DNA from: an uncultured Eubacteriaceae bacterium
Lineage (GTDB): Bacteria; Bacillota; Clostridia; Lachnospirales; CAG-274
Assembly: GCA_947565475.1 (NCBI GenBank)
Contig: CANOGI010000059.1
Span: 1 to 10,805 of the forward strand
Direction of reading: 5' to 3'
Length of the DNA: 10,805 nucleotides
Position 1 is the first letter of the stretch, and each line of letters opens with the position of its first letter. A program made the translations under genes and the position numbers. The notes below the pieces were generated by a model. The model was not told the DNA's origin. It worked only from the letters and a program-made list of their open reading frames with translations, and made no database searches. This document shows positions 1 to 7,719 of this stretch, in pieces.

Positions 1-3000
1 AGCAAATCCGTGAGGCTCGTCTGAAGACATTCCGAGAGCTTTTATAAGCATAAGGGCGAAATCCGCTCTTGTGATTTTAGCGTTAGGAGCGAATTCCGTA
101 TCGGAAACACCGTTGATTACACCTTCCTCAACAAGAGCTGAGATATAAGGTTTAGCCCAGTTTCCAGCAAGGTCGGTAAACTTGTCAGCGTGTCCCTTAT
201 CGTCCGGAACCGTGTTAGTCACAGTAGAGTCGTCTTTCTCAGACTTATTATTCTCTGTCTTTTCGTCCTCTTTATTGCTCTCTTCCTCTTTCTTGTCGTC
301 TTCCTTCTTGTTGTCTTCTTTTTTATCGTCTTTCTCTTTGTCTTTATCAGAGGTAGTAGAAGATGAACCGCTCTTCTTCGGTGAGCCACCTCCGCTTGTA
401 CCAGCGCTGCCTTCTACATAATGAGTAGTTGACTCTGTTGTGCTTTCCTCAACATCCTCATATCCAGGAACTCCCGCTATCTTAGCTTTAACAGCGTCAG
501 TAAGCTCAAGGAAATCCCCTGTGATGAAGTTACCGTCAGCGTCCTGAGCGAAGTGACCGTTCTTGATAACAGCATCCATATCAAGACTCTTGAAGAATGT
601 CTTGTCAACAGTATCGCCAGAGGCGTTTTTGCCGTTAATATAGTTATAGTCTTTAGGCTCTATATTAACTTCTTTATACATCTCTTTGCCGTCTTTCTTC
701 TCAACTTGAACAGCTTTTATAGAGTCTGTGGCTATTACTTTATTATTGTTTTTGTCTAATGTGAAAAGGGTATTCTCATCTTTATAAGAAACTATGCCCT
801 TAAGGTCGTAATTGTAATGTCTTACACTTGAATTACTTGTGCTCAAGCTAAAGTTTCCGCCCCTATTATTGTAGGATACGCAGTCTCTGGCTGTAAGCTG
901 AGGATTAGAGTTTGACGATACTCCGCTCGCTCTGTTATAGAAAGTCTTGCAGTTTCTGATAAAGTGTTGTACAGGGATTGACTCTCCACCTAATTTAAGA
1001 CCATTCCATCCGCCTTTCTTTCTCTCTGTAGATGTTCCGTCCTCATTAAGCATATAACCCTGCTGATAAGATATACAGTTAAGCAAAGTAACCGGAGCTA
1101 TAGGACCAGTACCAGATTTCGTGTATAAATCCCAGCCGTCGTCAAGATTGTGATGAGATACACAGCCCTCAAACACGTTGTTATATCCTACCGTAAGTTT
1201 ACAACCAAAACCGTCGGCATTGTTTCCTGATGGGTCGGCGTTGTTCCAAACCTCACAGTTTTTAATAAGGTTGTTATGAGGCCATGTTCTCATTGAATTG
1301 GCTGTTGAGTCAGTTCTTGAGAGCTGGAATCCAGTGTCGCCGTTGTCATAGATTTTACAGTCCTCGATAACGCAGTAGTTACCTGAAAGCTGCATACCTC
1401 TCTGATTATCTGCGGAGTGTCTTATGTCTATTCCTTTAACGTCCCAGTAGCTCGCCTCTAAAGTCATTCCGAGATATTTTCTCTGAGCGTCTATAATAGG
1501 CTGAGCTCCCTCATCGGCGATAAGAGCTATACGCTCGCTCTTTGTTCCTGATTTTGTGGACGGAATAGTAATGGTTCTGTCTCTTAAATAAACACCGTCC
1601 ATCATAACGATAGTCTGTCCTCGTTTTACAAAGCCTAAAGCCGTGTCTAAATCAAGAGGTGATTCTTTCGTACCCTCTCCGTCAATAGAACCGTTTGGCG
1701 CCACATAAATCCTCTCGGCGCTCGTGTTGAACTTAGAGTTGTGAGTTACTACAAACGTCTGCGACGTATCGTCAGTAGATGTGAGAAGCTCATAATTAGG
1801 ATCATCCTCGCTCACAATCTTAGGAGTGTAAACAACTTTAAACGTAGTCTTAGCGTTCTCATTAAGAACTACAGGAATAACGCTTGATTTTTTGGATACA
1901 GGCATATGTGTAACTAAAACTTTGTCGTCCTGTTTAATAGTAACGTAACCGCCTGATTTGTTATTCGCTTTAAATGCGAGATTATAGTTTTTATTTCCAG
2001 TAACCTCGCTTGAGGTAATCATTACTTTAGGAGCGACAGCGGCAACGTTAGCGCTTCTTGAAGTTAAGTCAGTAGCCGGATCCGTAACGTAGAACTCAAC
2101 ATTCTCAACCTCCATTGAAGCCTCACGGGCACAGAAAAAACCAATGTTAAAACTGTCAGGGTCAATTGTGGTAAGAGTCTCACCGCCTTCAGGATACCAG
2201 TATCTCACCTCTGTCGTACCTTCCTGATAATCATAAGCGGTAGCCTTATATCCGCCGTTTACTCTTTCAAGTGTAAGACGGAATTTGTCGTTTTTCTTAA
2301 ACATGTTTTTCGTCATTGTGGAAGTCGGTATAGCTCTTGTTGGGGAACCTACTTCCGTCATTACGTGTGACTGGCTTCCGTATCTCACACCAAGGTTGAT
2401 ACGGTTTAAGTCTCTGTTTTTCTCATAATTAGCCGCGTCCGGATTTGTAGGGTAAGTTCCAAAAGTACAGCCTCCCACAAGTACGAAGTTTCCTGAGTGT
2501 TTCTCGCCTGTGCTTATTCTTTCCTCATTTCCGTTAGCGTCCTTAGGCGCGTAAGCGTATCTTGAAACATATTTCTGTCCTGTATACAAGTCGCTTTTCT
2601 TAAACTCCTCACTTGGTTTATAAAGAACGTTGTCTCTAACCATAAGACCAAAAGCTTCCTGGCCTCCGCGGCTTGTATCATCAAAGTCTTTTGAAAGATA
2701 GCTTTTAACGGTTATGTCCGCGGAAAGTCTGAAGTTGTTGTCGGAATCTATTCTTGTGTAAACAAAAGCGATACCGTCCTGATCGGTAGAAATTTTACCG
2801 CCGCCGCCAGTAGAAGCGACTGCGAATTTTGTTCCCGGCGCCTCAGGATTAGTATGAGATCCCTCTATGTCTGTCACTTTACATTTGCCTGAACCTGCGG
2901 ACTCTCCTTGGTAAACAAAAGACCAAAAATGATTGTCCTGGACCCTTACAGTAACGGGGAGAGTTGTTTTGCCGAATCTTTCCTCAACAGGAACAACCGT

Positions 3001-4968
3001 AATGAAAGATGTTGGATCGTCAGCTGTTGATTCCTTGCTCACGGAGAACTGTGTCAAATCAAGGTCGTATACGCCATACTGGTTTATAACTTCCTCGTCC
3101 CCCGGGCCATATATGATTTTTCTTAAATCCACAGGTGATAAATCCCCTGATGAATAGAGATAAGAAACCTCAAGACCCTCTCTCACGAAAACGTCCTTGG
3201 GATTTGCCCCCGCGTTAAGCTCATATGTCATAACAGGGTATCCTGTTATTCTCATTTTTATTATTTCTCTTTCTTTTACGGTAACGTCTATATCAACAAA
3301 AATGTTTTTGTCAGCGGCATAAGAAGCCCTGATTTTATAGTCGCCCGCTTTTATCTTGTTTGTTTTGTTAAACTCGTCCGCGTCGATAACATATTCGCCC
3401 GCCCCGAGATAATCGCTTTTAACATTTCCCGACGCGTCTTTATAATTAGCTTTTATATAAAGTCCTGTCGGGTCAAAATCCTCGCCTACCCATGCTTTGT
3501 TTTCCTCTGAATAGTACGTGTAGTATGTGGTCTTCACGGGCTTACTTGAGATTTTGATAGAATCCAAGGAGTAATCCTTGTATATAGTTACAGGAAAATC
3601 ACCATAAGCGGTTCCTACCTCAAAAGCGTCCGTAGTCGGTTTGAATTTAATCTTAACTGACTTATCTTTAGCCATATTGGCGTCAATATAAGTAGTGTCT
3701 GTCAACTCTTTTCCTCCAAGGGAGAGCGTATATTCCTCTTTGGAAAGAGTCGCTTTTGAGCCGTCAAGAAATTCCGCCTCAACCTCAAGACCATCGGTAT
3801 TAATTAACTGACCGATAAAATACTCTGTCTTCATTGGGGCTGTTATAACGTTTATCTTAACGGGTTTGTTTTTGCCGTAGGTAAGAGTCAAAGGAGCTGA
3901 CGCCCCGCCTTTAACGACAAACGCCTGCTGAGAGCCTTCTTTATTTATATCCACGTCAACAGCGTATCCGTCGTCCTCTAAAACCTCCGTCGTACCGTCT
4001 GAGTATTTAGCGGTAACAACCATACCCTCAAGATTTGGCTTATTTCCCAAAACAAATTCCGTAGCGTTCGGCGGATTTGTTATCTCAAGAGATGTTACCT
4101 CTCTTTGCTCAACATCAAGTTTAACGTTTGTGAAAGTTGCTTTACACTGTCTCGCCTGAAGTAATCCTGGGTAAATTTTAGAACCCCCCATAATGTTTCC
4201 GGAGTCTTTGACAAACCAAGTGTTACCGTCGGCGTACACAGTGTAAATGTTTCCTCTCTTTGTAAGTTTGAGAGAGTGAGAAGCTGAGTTTACGCCTCCT
4301 ATAAGAGGAGATATTACATTCTCTACAAGCACCTCGCCCCATTTTCTTGTATTTGGGTCATCTCTGTAGCTTCCGCTGATGCCGGCTGAGGGAGAAGTGC
4401 CGCTCGGAGCGTAAAGAGAAACCGCGACACTGTTCGGCTGCTTTTTAGAACTCCATTTCATTTCATTTTCCCCGCTGAAAACAACGAGTCCCGCGCTTGA
4501 CTGATTAGCTGAGCCGCTTCCGCTTCCGTTTATCTCATTGACAACCATGTCGGCGGAAAGAGTAAAGTCTTTCGTTGGATCCACAGGAACGCCGTACCAA
4601 GCTACCTCGTCTGAACCGTTAGACCATTTGCCTTTTCCGGCTGCGACTTCGTTAATAGTCACGCCGCTTTTAAAATCGCCGCTCATAACAGATGTTGAAC
4701 CGCCTGTGTTGATAAATTTCCAGCCGTCCTCGACAGCCTGGCTTAAATCAACTCCCGCCGGAGATGTAACCTCTGTAGCGTCGCTTAAAGAAACATCGCT
4801 CAAGTCCTCATCGGAAATCTCTACAGACTCCTCTTCTAAAGAATCCTCGGAAGTTTCCAAAGCCTCGGCCTGTTCCGCTCCGACAGCCTCGTCAGCGAAA
4901 ACCGTAAAAGACGTAGAGCTGAAAACCATCGACAAAGCGAGAACAGCCGCTATAATCTTTTTCTTCAT
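1..4968 (-). CDS. Giant secreted PL9 pectate lyase with SLH anchor (partial, C-terminus outside window)
   Basis: This frame runs without a stop from ATG 4968 off the window edge (1656 residues seen). The start follows AGGAGG at 4978-4983 with a 9-base gap. Residues 1-25 are a signal peptide (KKK, hydrophobic core, cleavage after VFA). An acidic linker (26-80) and a jelly-roll-like module (about 83-286) follow. Ig-like modules lie near 287-364, 368-463, 464-566 and 567-678, a second jelly-roll-like module near 679-960, and another Ig-like stretch to about 1080. The PL9 right-handed beta-helix spans about 1083-1500. From my memory of Pel9A of Dickeya (Asp209/233/234/237, Lys273), the calcium ligands correspond to D1252 (ADGF) and D1276, D1277, D1280 (DDGWD), and the catalytic base to K1325 (NGLKLGG). 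A K/D/E-rich linker (about 1515-1595) leads to an SLH repeat from F1597 and the start of a second. It should cleave polygalacturonate by beta-elimination at the cell surface. Carbohydrate binding by the jelly-roll modules is unproven. Confidence 0.93.
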   Translation of the reverse strand, partial: MKKKIIAAVLALSMVFSSTSFTVFADEAVGAEQAEALETSEDSLEEESVEISDEDLSDVSLSDATEVTSPAGVDLSQAVEDGWKFINTGGSTSVMSGDFKSGVTINEVAAGKGKWSNGSDEVAWYGVPVDPTKDFTLSADMVVNEINGSGSGSANQSSAGLVVFSGENEMKWSSKKQPNSVAVSLYAPSGTSPSAGISGSYRDDPNTRKWGEVLVENVISPLIGGVNSASHSLKLTKRGNIYTVYADGNTWFVKDSGNIMGGSKIYPGLLQARQCKATFTNVKLDVEQREVTSLEITNPPNATEFVLGNKPNLEGMVVTAKYSDGTTEVLEDDGYAVDVDINKEGSQQAFVVKGGASAPLTLTYGKNKPVKINVITAPMKTEYFIGQLINTDGLEVEAEFLDGSKATLSKEEYTLSLGGKELTDTTYIDANMAKDKSVKIKFKPTTDAFEVGTAYGDFPVTIYKDYSLDSIKISSKPVKTTYYTYYSEENKAWVGEDFDPTGLYIKANYKDASGNVKSDYLGAGEYVIDADEFNKTNKIKAGDYKIRASYAADKNIFVDIDVTVKEREIIKMRITGYPVMTYELNAGANPKDVFVREGLEVSYLYSSGDLSPVDLRKIIYGPGDEEVINQYGVYDLDLTQFSVSKESTADDPTSFITVVPVEERFGKTTLPVTVRVQDNHFWSFVYQGESAGSGKCKVTDIEGSHTNPEAPGTKFAVASTGGGGKISTDQDGIAFVYTRIDSDNNFRLSADITVKSYLSKDFDDTSRGGQEAFGLMVRDNVLYKPSEEFKKSDLYTGQKYVSRYAYAPKDANGNEERISTGEKHSGNFVLVGGCTFGTYPTNPDAANYEKNRDLNRINLGVRYGSQSHVMTEVGSPTRAIPTSTMTKNMFKKNDKFRLTLERVNGGYKATAYDYQEGTTEVRYWYPEGGETLTTIDPDSFNIGFFCAREASMEVENVEFYVTDPATDLTSRSANVAAVAPKVMITSSEVTGNKNYNLAFKANNKSGGYVTIKQDDKVLVTHMPVSKKSSVIPVVLNENAKTTFKVVYTPKIVSEDDPNYELLTSTDDTSQTFVVTHNSKFNTSAERIYVAPNGSIDGEGTKESPLDLDTALGFVKRGQTIVMMDGVYLRDRTITIPSTKSGTKSERIALIADEGAQPIIDAQRKYLGMTLEASYWDVKGIDIRHSADNQRGMQLSGNYCVIEDCKIYDNGDTGFQLSRTDSTANSMRTWPHNNLIKNCEVWNNADPSGNNADGFGCKLTVGYNNVFEGCVSHHNLDDGWDLYTKSGTGPIAPVTLLNCISYQQGYMLNEDGTSTERKKGGWNGLKLGGESIPVQHFIRNCKTFYNRASGVSSNSNPQLTARDCVSYNNRGGNFSLSTSNSSVRHYNYDLKGIVSYKDENTLFTLDKNNNKVIATDSIKAVQVEKKDGKEMYKEVNIEPKDYNYINGKNASGDTVDKTFFKSLDMDAVIKNGHFAQDADGNFITGDFLELTDAVKAKIAGVPGYEDVEESTTESTTHYVEGSAGTSGGGSPKKSGSSSTTSDKDKEKDDKKEDNKKEDDKKEEESNKEDEKTENNKSEKDDSTVTNTVPDDKGHADKFTDLAGNWAKPYISALVEEGVINGVSDTEFAPNAKITRADFALMLIKALGMSSDEPHGFA
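229..350 (-). repeat. Low-complexity tract encoding the K/D/E-rich linker before the SLH anchor
   Basis: The plus strand is almost entirely pyrimidine here, built from short ttctt and cgtc units. On the coding strand it reads as repeated AAA/GAA/GAC/GAT codons, giving a linker of Lys, Asp, Glu, Asn and Ser between the PL9 domain and the SLH repeat. Such extended charged linkers are common in front of SLH anchors. The repetitive sequence makes this the part of the gene most likely to vary in length between strains. Confidence 0.75.
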
Positions 4969-5130
4969 TAAGCTTTTCCTCCTTTTTAATTATATTTTTG
5001 TAAAATTTAGCCTCAAAAAATATTTTTAAACAGAAAACACAAACCTGCGATTAAAATAACTCCGCTCTCTTCAAAGTTAAAAAAATCACCAAAATTTAAT
5101 TAATTGTTAAAATATTTTATAGGCAATTAT

Positions 5131-5159
5131 ATTATACAACAAAGGGGCCACAAAATCAA
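5131..5159 (-). promoter_or_regulatory. Sigma-A-type promoter of the PL9 pectate lyase gene
   Basis: Read on the minus strand: TTGATT (5159-5154), a 17-base spacer and TATAAT (5136-5131). The -10 box is perfect, and the -35 box matches TTGACA at four of six bases, including the TTGA core. Transcription would start near 5124, giving a leader of about 155 bases before ATG 4968. I see no riboswitch-like fold in that leader. Confidence 0.7.
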
Positions 5160-5252
5160 CAATTAATTTTTTTTGTAACATAAATGAAAAAAATAAAATA
5201 ATAGGGAAAAATATTAGTAAATATTTCAGACTTTAAACAGAATAAAAATAAC

Positions 5253-5343
5253 TTTAGCGGGAGCGAGCGAATAGGCAGTGTTTTTGGCTTTGCCAAAAGT
5301 CGGCTTACGCCGCCCGCGCATCTTTGCGGCGCCTATTTAGCGG
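5253..5343. repeat. Cloverleaf-like palindrome flanked by TTTAGCGG direct repeats
   Basis: TTTAGCGG occurs at 5253-5260 and again at 5336-5343. Between them, AATAGGC (5270-5276) pairs with GCCTATT (5331-5337). It encloses three hairpins: TTTTGGC/GCCAAAA (5282-5298), CGGC/GCCG (5301-5312) and CCGC/GCGG (5314-5329). The layout suggests a small structured element inserted in a larger repeat, with an 8-base target duplication. A partial tandem duplication is the alternative. No ORF is present. Confidence 0.6.
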
Positions 5344-5390
5344 AAGTGGGGGATTTTTTAATCACACTTAAACGAAAACGCTTTTTCGTA
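5344..5390 (+). repeat. Second repeat family, copy 1 (35-base core at 5355-5389)
   Basis: Bases 5355-5389 match 10756-10790 at 34 of 35 positions. The core ends in a hairpin, ACGAAAA-CGC-TTTTTCGT. The sequence before the core is looser but related: both copies sit downstream of an AATAAAAATAA stretch and a TTTAG(C/T)G motif. This copy appears to be interrupted on its left side by the cloverleaf palindrome. Confidence 0.7.
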
Positions 5391-5481
5391 TAGTAAATTA
5401 GCGAAAGGGGGAAAAAAAATTGTAAGACAATCCAAAAAATCATTTTATTCGCGCTTTTTAAGTTCGTTCACTATAATTACT

Positions 5482-5505
5482 AAAAAACGCCGCCGTCTTC
5501 GGCGT
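5482..5505 (-). terminator. Terminator-like hairpin, minus strand
   Basis: ACGCCG (5487-5492) pairs with CGGCGT (5500-5505) across a 7-base loop. On the minus strand the stem is followed by six T (5487-5482), the shape of an intrinsic terminator. It would stop minus-strand read-through from the LCP/repeat region before the lyase promoter. The stem is short, and it could simply be part of a repeat. Confidence 0.45.
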
Positions 5506-5552
5506 ATAAATCAGTTTGTGTAAAATTTTTAATTTTTGATAACACTTTAATC

Positions 5553-5581
5553 TTGACAATATTTATTATTTATTATATGCT
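5553..5581 (+). promoter_or_regulatory. Promoter of tRNA-Leu
   Basis: TTGACA (5553-5558), a 17-base AT-only spacer and TATGCT (5576-5581). The -35 box is a perfect consensus, and the -10 keeps the key T, A and final T. The start site would be near 5588, only a few bases before the mature tRNA at 5594, as is typical for a singly transcribed tRNA gene. Confidence 0.8.
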
Positions 5582-5593
5582 AATATAAGTTGA

Positions 5594-5676
5594 GCGGATG
5601 TGGCGGAATGGCAGACGCGCGGGATTCAGATTCCCGTGAGGGTTTCCTCTTGTGGGTTCAAGTCCCATCATCCGCA
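5594..5676 (+). tRNA. tRNA-Leu, anticodon CAG
   Basis: An 83-base class II tRNA. The acceptor stem GCGGATG (5594-5600) pairs perfectly with CATCCGC (5669-5675), and A5676 is the discriminator base. The anticodon stem CGGGA/TCCCG encloses the loop TTCAGAT, so the anticodon is CAG, which reads CUG. A long variable arm (GAGG-GTTT-CCTC) marks a leucine or serine type. The T arm has the TTCAAGT loop with a stem containing one G-T pair. CCA is not encoded and must be added after transcription. It stands alone with its own promoter. No clear terminator follows; only a weak CATAAA/TTTATG pairing lies at its 3' end. Confidence 0.95.
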
Positions 5677-5711
5677 TAAATTTTCTTTATGTGGCGTTTA
5701 ATCTTTCTTTC

Positions 5712-5820
5712 AAGACTACTCAAATTTTTTTACACCAAAAATTCGAGTAACCGACGGAAAAAGTATTCGCCTTTGTATTCAGAGTAAGTCCCCCGCTTAA
5801 AAAACTGAAGACTTACTTTT
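5712..5820 (+). repeat. Main palindromic repeat family, copy A (short form)
   Basis: It begins AAGACTACTC and carries the family hairpin TACTCAAATTTTT/AAAAATTCGAGTA with one mismatch. CCGACGG, AAGTATTCGCC and TTTGTATTCAG follow. The long central branch is missing: the sequence jumps to the last hairpin, AGTAAGTC (5783-5790) pairing with GACTTACT (5810-5817) around CCCGCTTAAAA. The other copies lie at 6005, 7978, 9151 and 10609. Confidence 0.75.
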
Positions 5821-5961
5821 ATATTAAGTGGAGTTGTCCTCTTATATGTTTAATGTATTTTTATAGAACAAAATACTCATAGTCTTTGATTCCCGCCGAA
5901 AATTTTATTTTCACGACAGCGTCAAAGATTTCTTTATATCCCGCCAAATCTTATTTTGGCG

Positions 5962-5999
5962 AAATGGGATGTGAAAAATAAATTTTTCACATCCCATTT
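5962..5999. terminator. Perfect 17-bp hairpin, probable terminator between convergent directions
   Basis: Bases 5962-5978 pair perfectly with 5983-5999 around a TAAA loop. The stem has a GC-containing middle (TGGGATGTG) and A/T ends. On the plus strand the stem runs into TTTTTT, giving a U-tract. On the minus strand the tail is shorter. A second hairpin, CGCCAAA/TTTGGCG (5942-5961), abuts it. It lies 188 bases beyond the LCP stop, so it may end LCP transcription, block plus-strand transcription coming from the tRNA side, or both. Confidence 0.55.
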
Positions 6000-6004
6000 T
6001 TTAT

Positions 6005-6165
6005 TTCTCGTAACCGACGACGAAAGTATTCTCCCCTGTATTCAGTGGGGGCTGATCGCAAAACCTCGTTTCGCCGCTCGCCCTTGCAACATGGCTTACA
6101 CTGCCCCTAAATACAAGAGTAAGTACCCCCGCTTAAAAAGCAGGAGACTTACTCTGTCGGTTAAA
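6005..6165 (+). repeat. Main palindromic repeat family, copy B (long form)
   Basis: The outer stem TAACCGAC (6011-6018) pairs perfectly with GTCGGTTA (6156-6163). Inside are GACGAAAGTATTC (weak branch), a long branch from TGTATTCAGTGGGG to CCCCTAAATACA with a variable centre, and GAGTAAGT (6117-6124) pairing with ACTTACTC (6147-6154). The usual leading hairpin is absent, and the perfect 5962-5999 hairpin stands in that place. The element ends in TTAA (6161-6164). Confidence 0.8.
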
Positions 6166-6186
6166 ATACCAAAAATCTCAAAACAT

Positions 6187-7290
6187 CTATTTATCATCAG
6201 CGGCAACCGTTGTCTCCTCGCTGTTTTCCTCGGTTATGCCAAAGAAATACTCGTCTATAACGCCTTTCGCCTCTTCCTCGTTTATCTCAAAATAATAAGC
6301 GCTGCTGCCCCGTATAGGTTTGTGGTCAGATGGAAGAACCGTCGATTTTACATTATTCGGGTCAATTTTGGAAACAACGGGTAAATATTTTGTTATATCG
6401 CCTAAAGTAATATCGGTTTCGACATATTTCATAAAATCGCTGGCGAGACCCGCTAAATTGTTTTTAAGAGTCTCAGAGTTCAAAACAGTTTTTAAAAACA
6501 CTTTAAGAAACTCCTGCTGAACTTCCATTCTCTTAATATCCTGAGAGGCGTACCCTTTTCTGAACCGCACAAGACCCTCGGCCTGCTTTCCGTTAAGGTG
6601 CTGCATTCCGCTTTTTAAGTTTATATATAAGTCCTGAGCGGGGTCATTGTAATAAAGTCCCCCCTCCGCAGTCTCCGGAACCTCAATGTCAATGCCTCCT
6701 ATAGCGTCAACAACCGAACGCAGTCCGGCGGTGTCTATCATAATATAATAATCTATCTCGGCTCCGATAATGTCCGATACTTCGTCTTTAAGATACTTTA
6801 TGCCTCTTTCTCCCCCGCCCACATAGTTGTAAAGAGAATTTAGCTTAAAATAACTCGGGGGATATCTGTCAAATTCCTTAAGCTCGTTTATTTTGTCCCT
6901 CTCAAGAGTGGTGTATAAATCCCTGGGAATTGAAATTAATGAAATCTCTCCTGTATCCGCGTTAAGATTGCCCGCTATAATCGTGTCAGTAAGCCCCGCT
7001 ATCTCATCTTTGCCTACCAAAAGAAAATTCGTCCTTGACGGAACAGAAATTTCCTCATTTTTTTCTTTTTCCTCGCCCTCTTTTTCGGAAATTTTAGCTG
7101 CCCTCTGCCAATCTTTAACCTGATTGCCGGCGCTGTATAAAACTTTGTTCCCGTCTATAATCATATAGACGCTTACGCCCAATCCAAAAAAAACAACAAA
7201 ACATCCCGTAATAATACTTAAAATAATAAAATATTTTTTTATAAGTCTCTTTTTTTCGCCACCGTTTGCTTTTATATCGTTTTCACTCAT
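6187..7290 (-). CDS. LytR-Cps2A-Psr (LCP) family cell-wall polymer ligase
   Basis: The protein has 367 residues: a short cytoplasmic N-terminus, one membrane segment at about 20-45, a charged K/E stretch (65-80) and an extracellular LCP domain at about 87-270. Family signatures are visible: NFLLVGKDE, LTDTII with D102, SIPRD with R123, the hydrophobic block DYYIMIDTAGLRSVVDAIGG, and the VRFRKGYASQDIKRMEVQQ block with R241, R243 and R254. LCP enzymes transfer lipid-linked secondary polymers (teichoic acid or capsule-like) onto peptidoglycan at the outer membrane face. The acidic tail after 340 is not conserved family sequence. AAAGG sits 11 bases before ATG 7290. The gene is monocistronic, with its own promoter. 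Its polymer substrate cannot be told from the sequence, but SLH proteins such as the neighbouring lyase usually bind such wall polymers. Confidence 0.93.
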   Translation of the reverse strand: MSENDIKANGGEKKRLIKKYFIILSIITGCFVVFFGLGVSVYMIIDGNKVLYSAGNQVKDWQRAAKISEKEGEEKEKNEEISVPSRTNFLLVGKDEIAGLTDTIIAGNLNADTGEISLISIPRDLYTTLERDKINELKEFDRYPPSYFKLNSLYNYVGGGERGIKYLKDEVSDIIGAEIDYYIMIDTAGLRSVVDAIGGIDIEVPETAEGGLYYNDPAQDLYINLKSGMQHLNGKQAEGLVRFRKGYASQDIKRMEVQQEFLKVFLKTVLNSETLKNNLAGLASDFMKYVETDITLGDITKYLPVVSKIDPNNVKSTVLPSDHKPIRGSSAYYFEINEEEAKGVIDEYFFGITEENSEETTVAADDK

Positions 7291-7392
7291 ATTTTTTCAT
7301 ACCTTTATAAAAAACTTCGGAAACTGTCTGATTAACACAATCCGACTTTTCCTTTCGCCCTGATTTTATATAGCAAGTTTAAAAACTTATAA

Positions 7393-7421
7393 AATTATAT
7401 CAGATTATAAATTATTTTGCA
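7393..7421 (-). promoter_or_regulatory. Promoter of the LCP gene
   Basis: On the minus strand: TTGCAA (7421-7416), a 17-base AT-rich spacer and a perfect TATAAT (7398-7393). Transcription would start near 7386, leaving a leader of roughly 95 bases before ATG 7290. The -35 box keeps TTG and the last A. No operator or riboswitch is evident in the leader. Confidence 0.7.
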
Positions 7422-7512
7422 ATATATTTTTAATAATTTAATAAATTTAACTGAATTTAGAATTTTCAAATATACTGTTATTAATTTTCAAGTTTACCAG
7501 CTATAATTAGAC

Positions 7513-7674
7513 TTCTTTCGAAACTATAAAATTATGACTATTCAATAAAAAAATATTTTATTTAATGGTTTAGCGAAAGGCATTTTGCTTTTTTAAATGC
7601 CGAAAGCGTAAAGAAGCATTAAATTAAATATTTTTTTCAGACGTTACTTCTATAAACGTGAAGTTTCGAAAGAA
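7513..7674. repeat. 162-bp three-tier nested palindrome
   Basis: Three concentric inverted repeats are present. The outer arms TTCTTTCGAAACT (7513-7525) and AGTTTCGAAAGAA (7662-7674) match 13 of 13. The middle arms at 7547-7567 and 7617-7637 match 20 of 21. The inner arms are GGCATTT (7579-7585) and AAATGCC (7595-7601). The loop side contains TTTAGCGAAAGG, a motif shared with the gap near 5250-5400. It has no ORF. It resembles a MITE or a structured-RNA repeat. Confidence 0.7.
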
Positions 7675-7719
7675 ATCTATTGTATAATCACTGTAATTGT
7701 GTTGTTTTATAAAGAAAGC

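Larger units (their letters stand above)
4969..5593. other. 625-base gap between the pectate lyase and tRNA-Leu
   Basis: No coding region is seen. From left to right it holds the lyase ribosome binding site and an AT-rich leader of about 155 bases, the lyase promoter (minus), a cloverleaf-like palindrome flanked by an 8-base direct repeat, one copy of the 35-base-core repeat, a minus-strand terminator-like hairpin and the tRNA promoter (plus). The motif TTAGCG followed by a purine run recurs at 5253, 5336 and 5398, and again near 7570. Confidence 0.7.
5677..6186. other. 510-base gap between tRNA-Leu and the LCP gene
   Basis: No gene is recognisable. It contains a short copy of the main repeat family (5712-5820), an AT-rich spacer with a TCTTTGA/TCAAAGA inverted pair, two adjacent hairpins (5942-5961 and 5962-5999) and a longer copy of the main repeat (6005-6165). 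That longer copy ends only 21 bases from the LCP stop codon. Confidence 0.7.

Noticed and set aside
182..759. Two short plus-strand open frames opposite the 3' part of the lyase gene
   Set aside because: The serine/leucine/phenylalanine-rich product is just the complement of the K/D/E linker. The other frame is likewise a shadow of the PL9 coding strand.
4538..5029. Plus-strand open frame of 163 codons
   Set aside because: It lies antisense to the signal peptide and first module of the pectate lyase, whose frame, ribosome binding site and promoter are convincing. Its product has no recognisable family features.
5712..6165. Repeats that might be read as a CRISPR array
   Set aside because: Copies are over 100 bases, unevenly spaced, occur in both orientations and differ in length. 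There are no regular spacers and no cas genes.
5956..6384. Plus-strand open frame of 142 codons
   Set aside because: It starts inside the 17-bp hairpin, runs through repeat copy B and ends antisense to the LCP gene. It has no plausible ribosome binding site or domain.
7283..7300. Five-codon frame (MKKYE) overlapping the LCP start
   Set aside because: Its ATG is only one base from the AAAGG site, too close for initiation, while ATG 7290 has a workable 11-base gap. There is no attenuator-like structure, so it is most likely chance.
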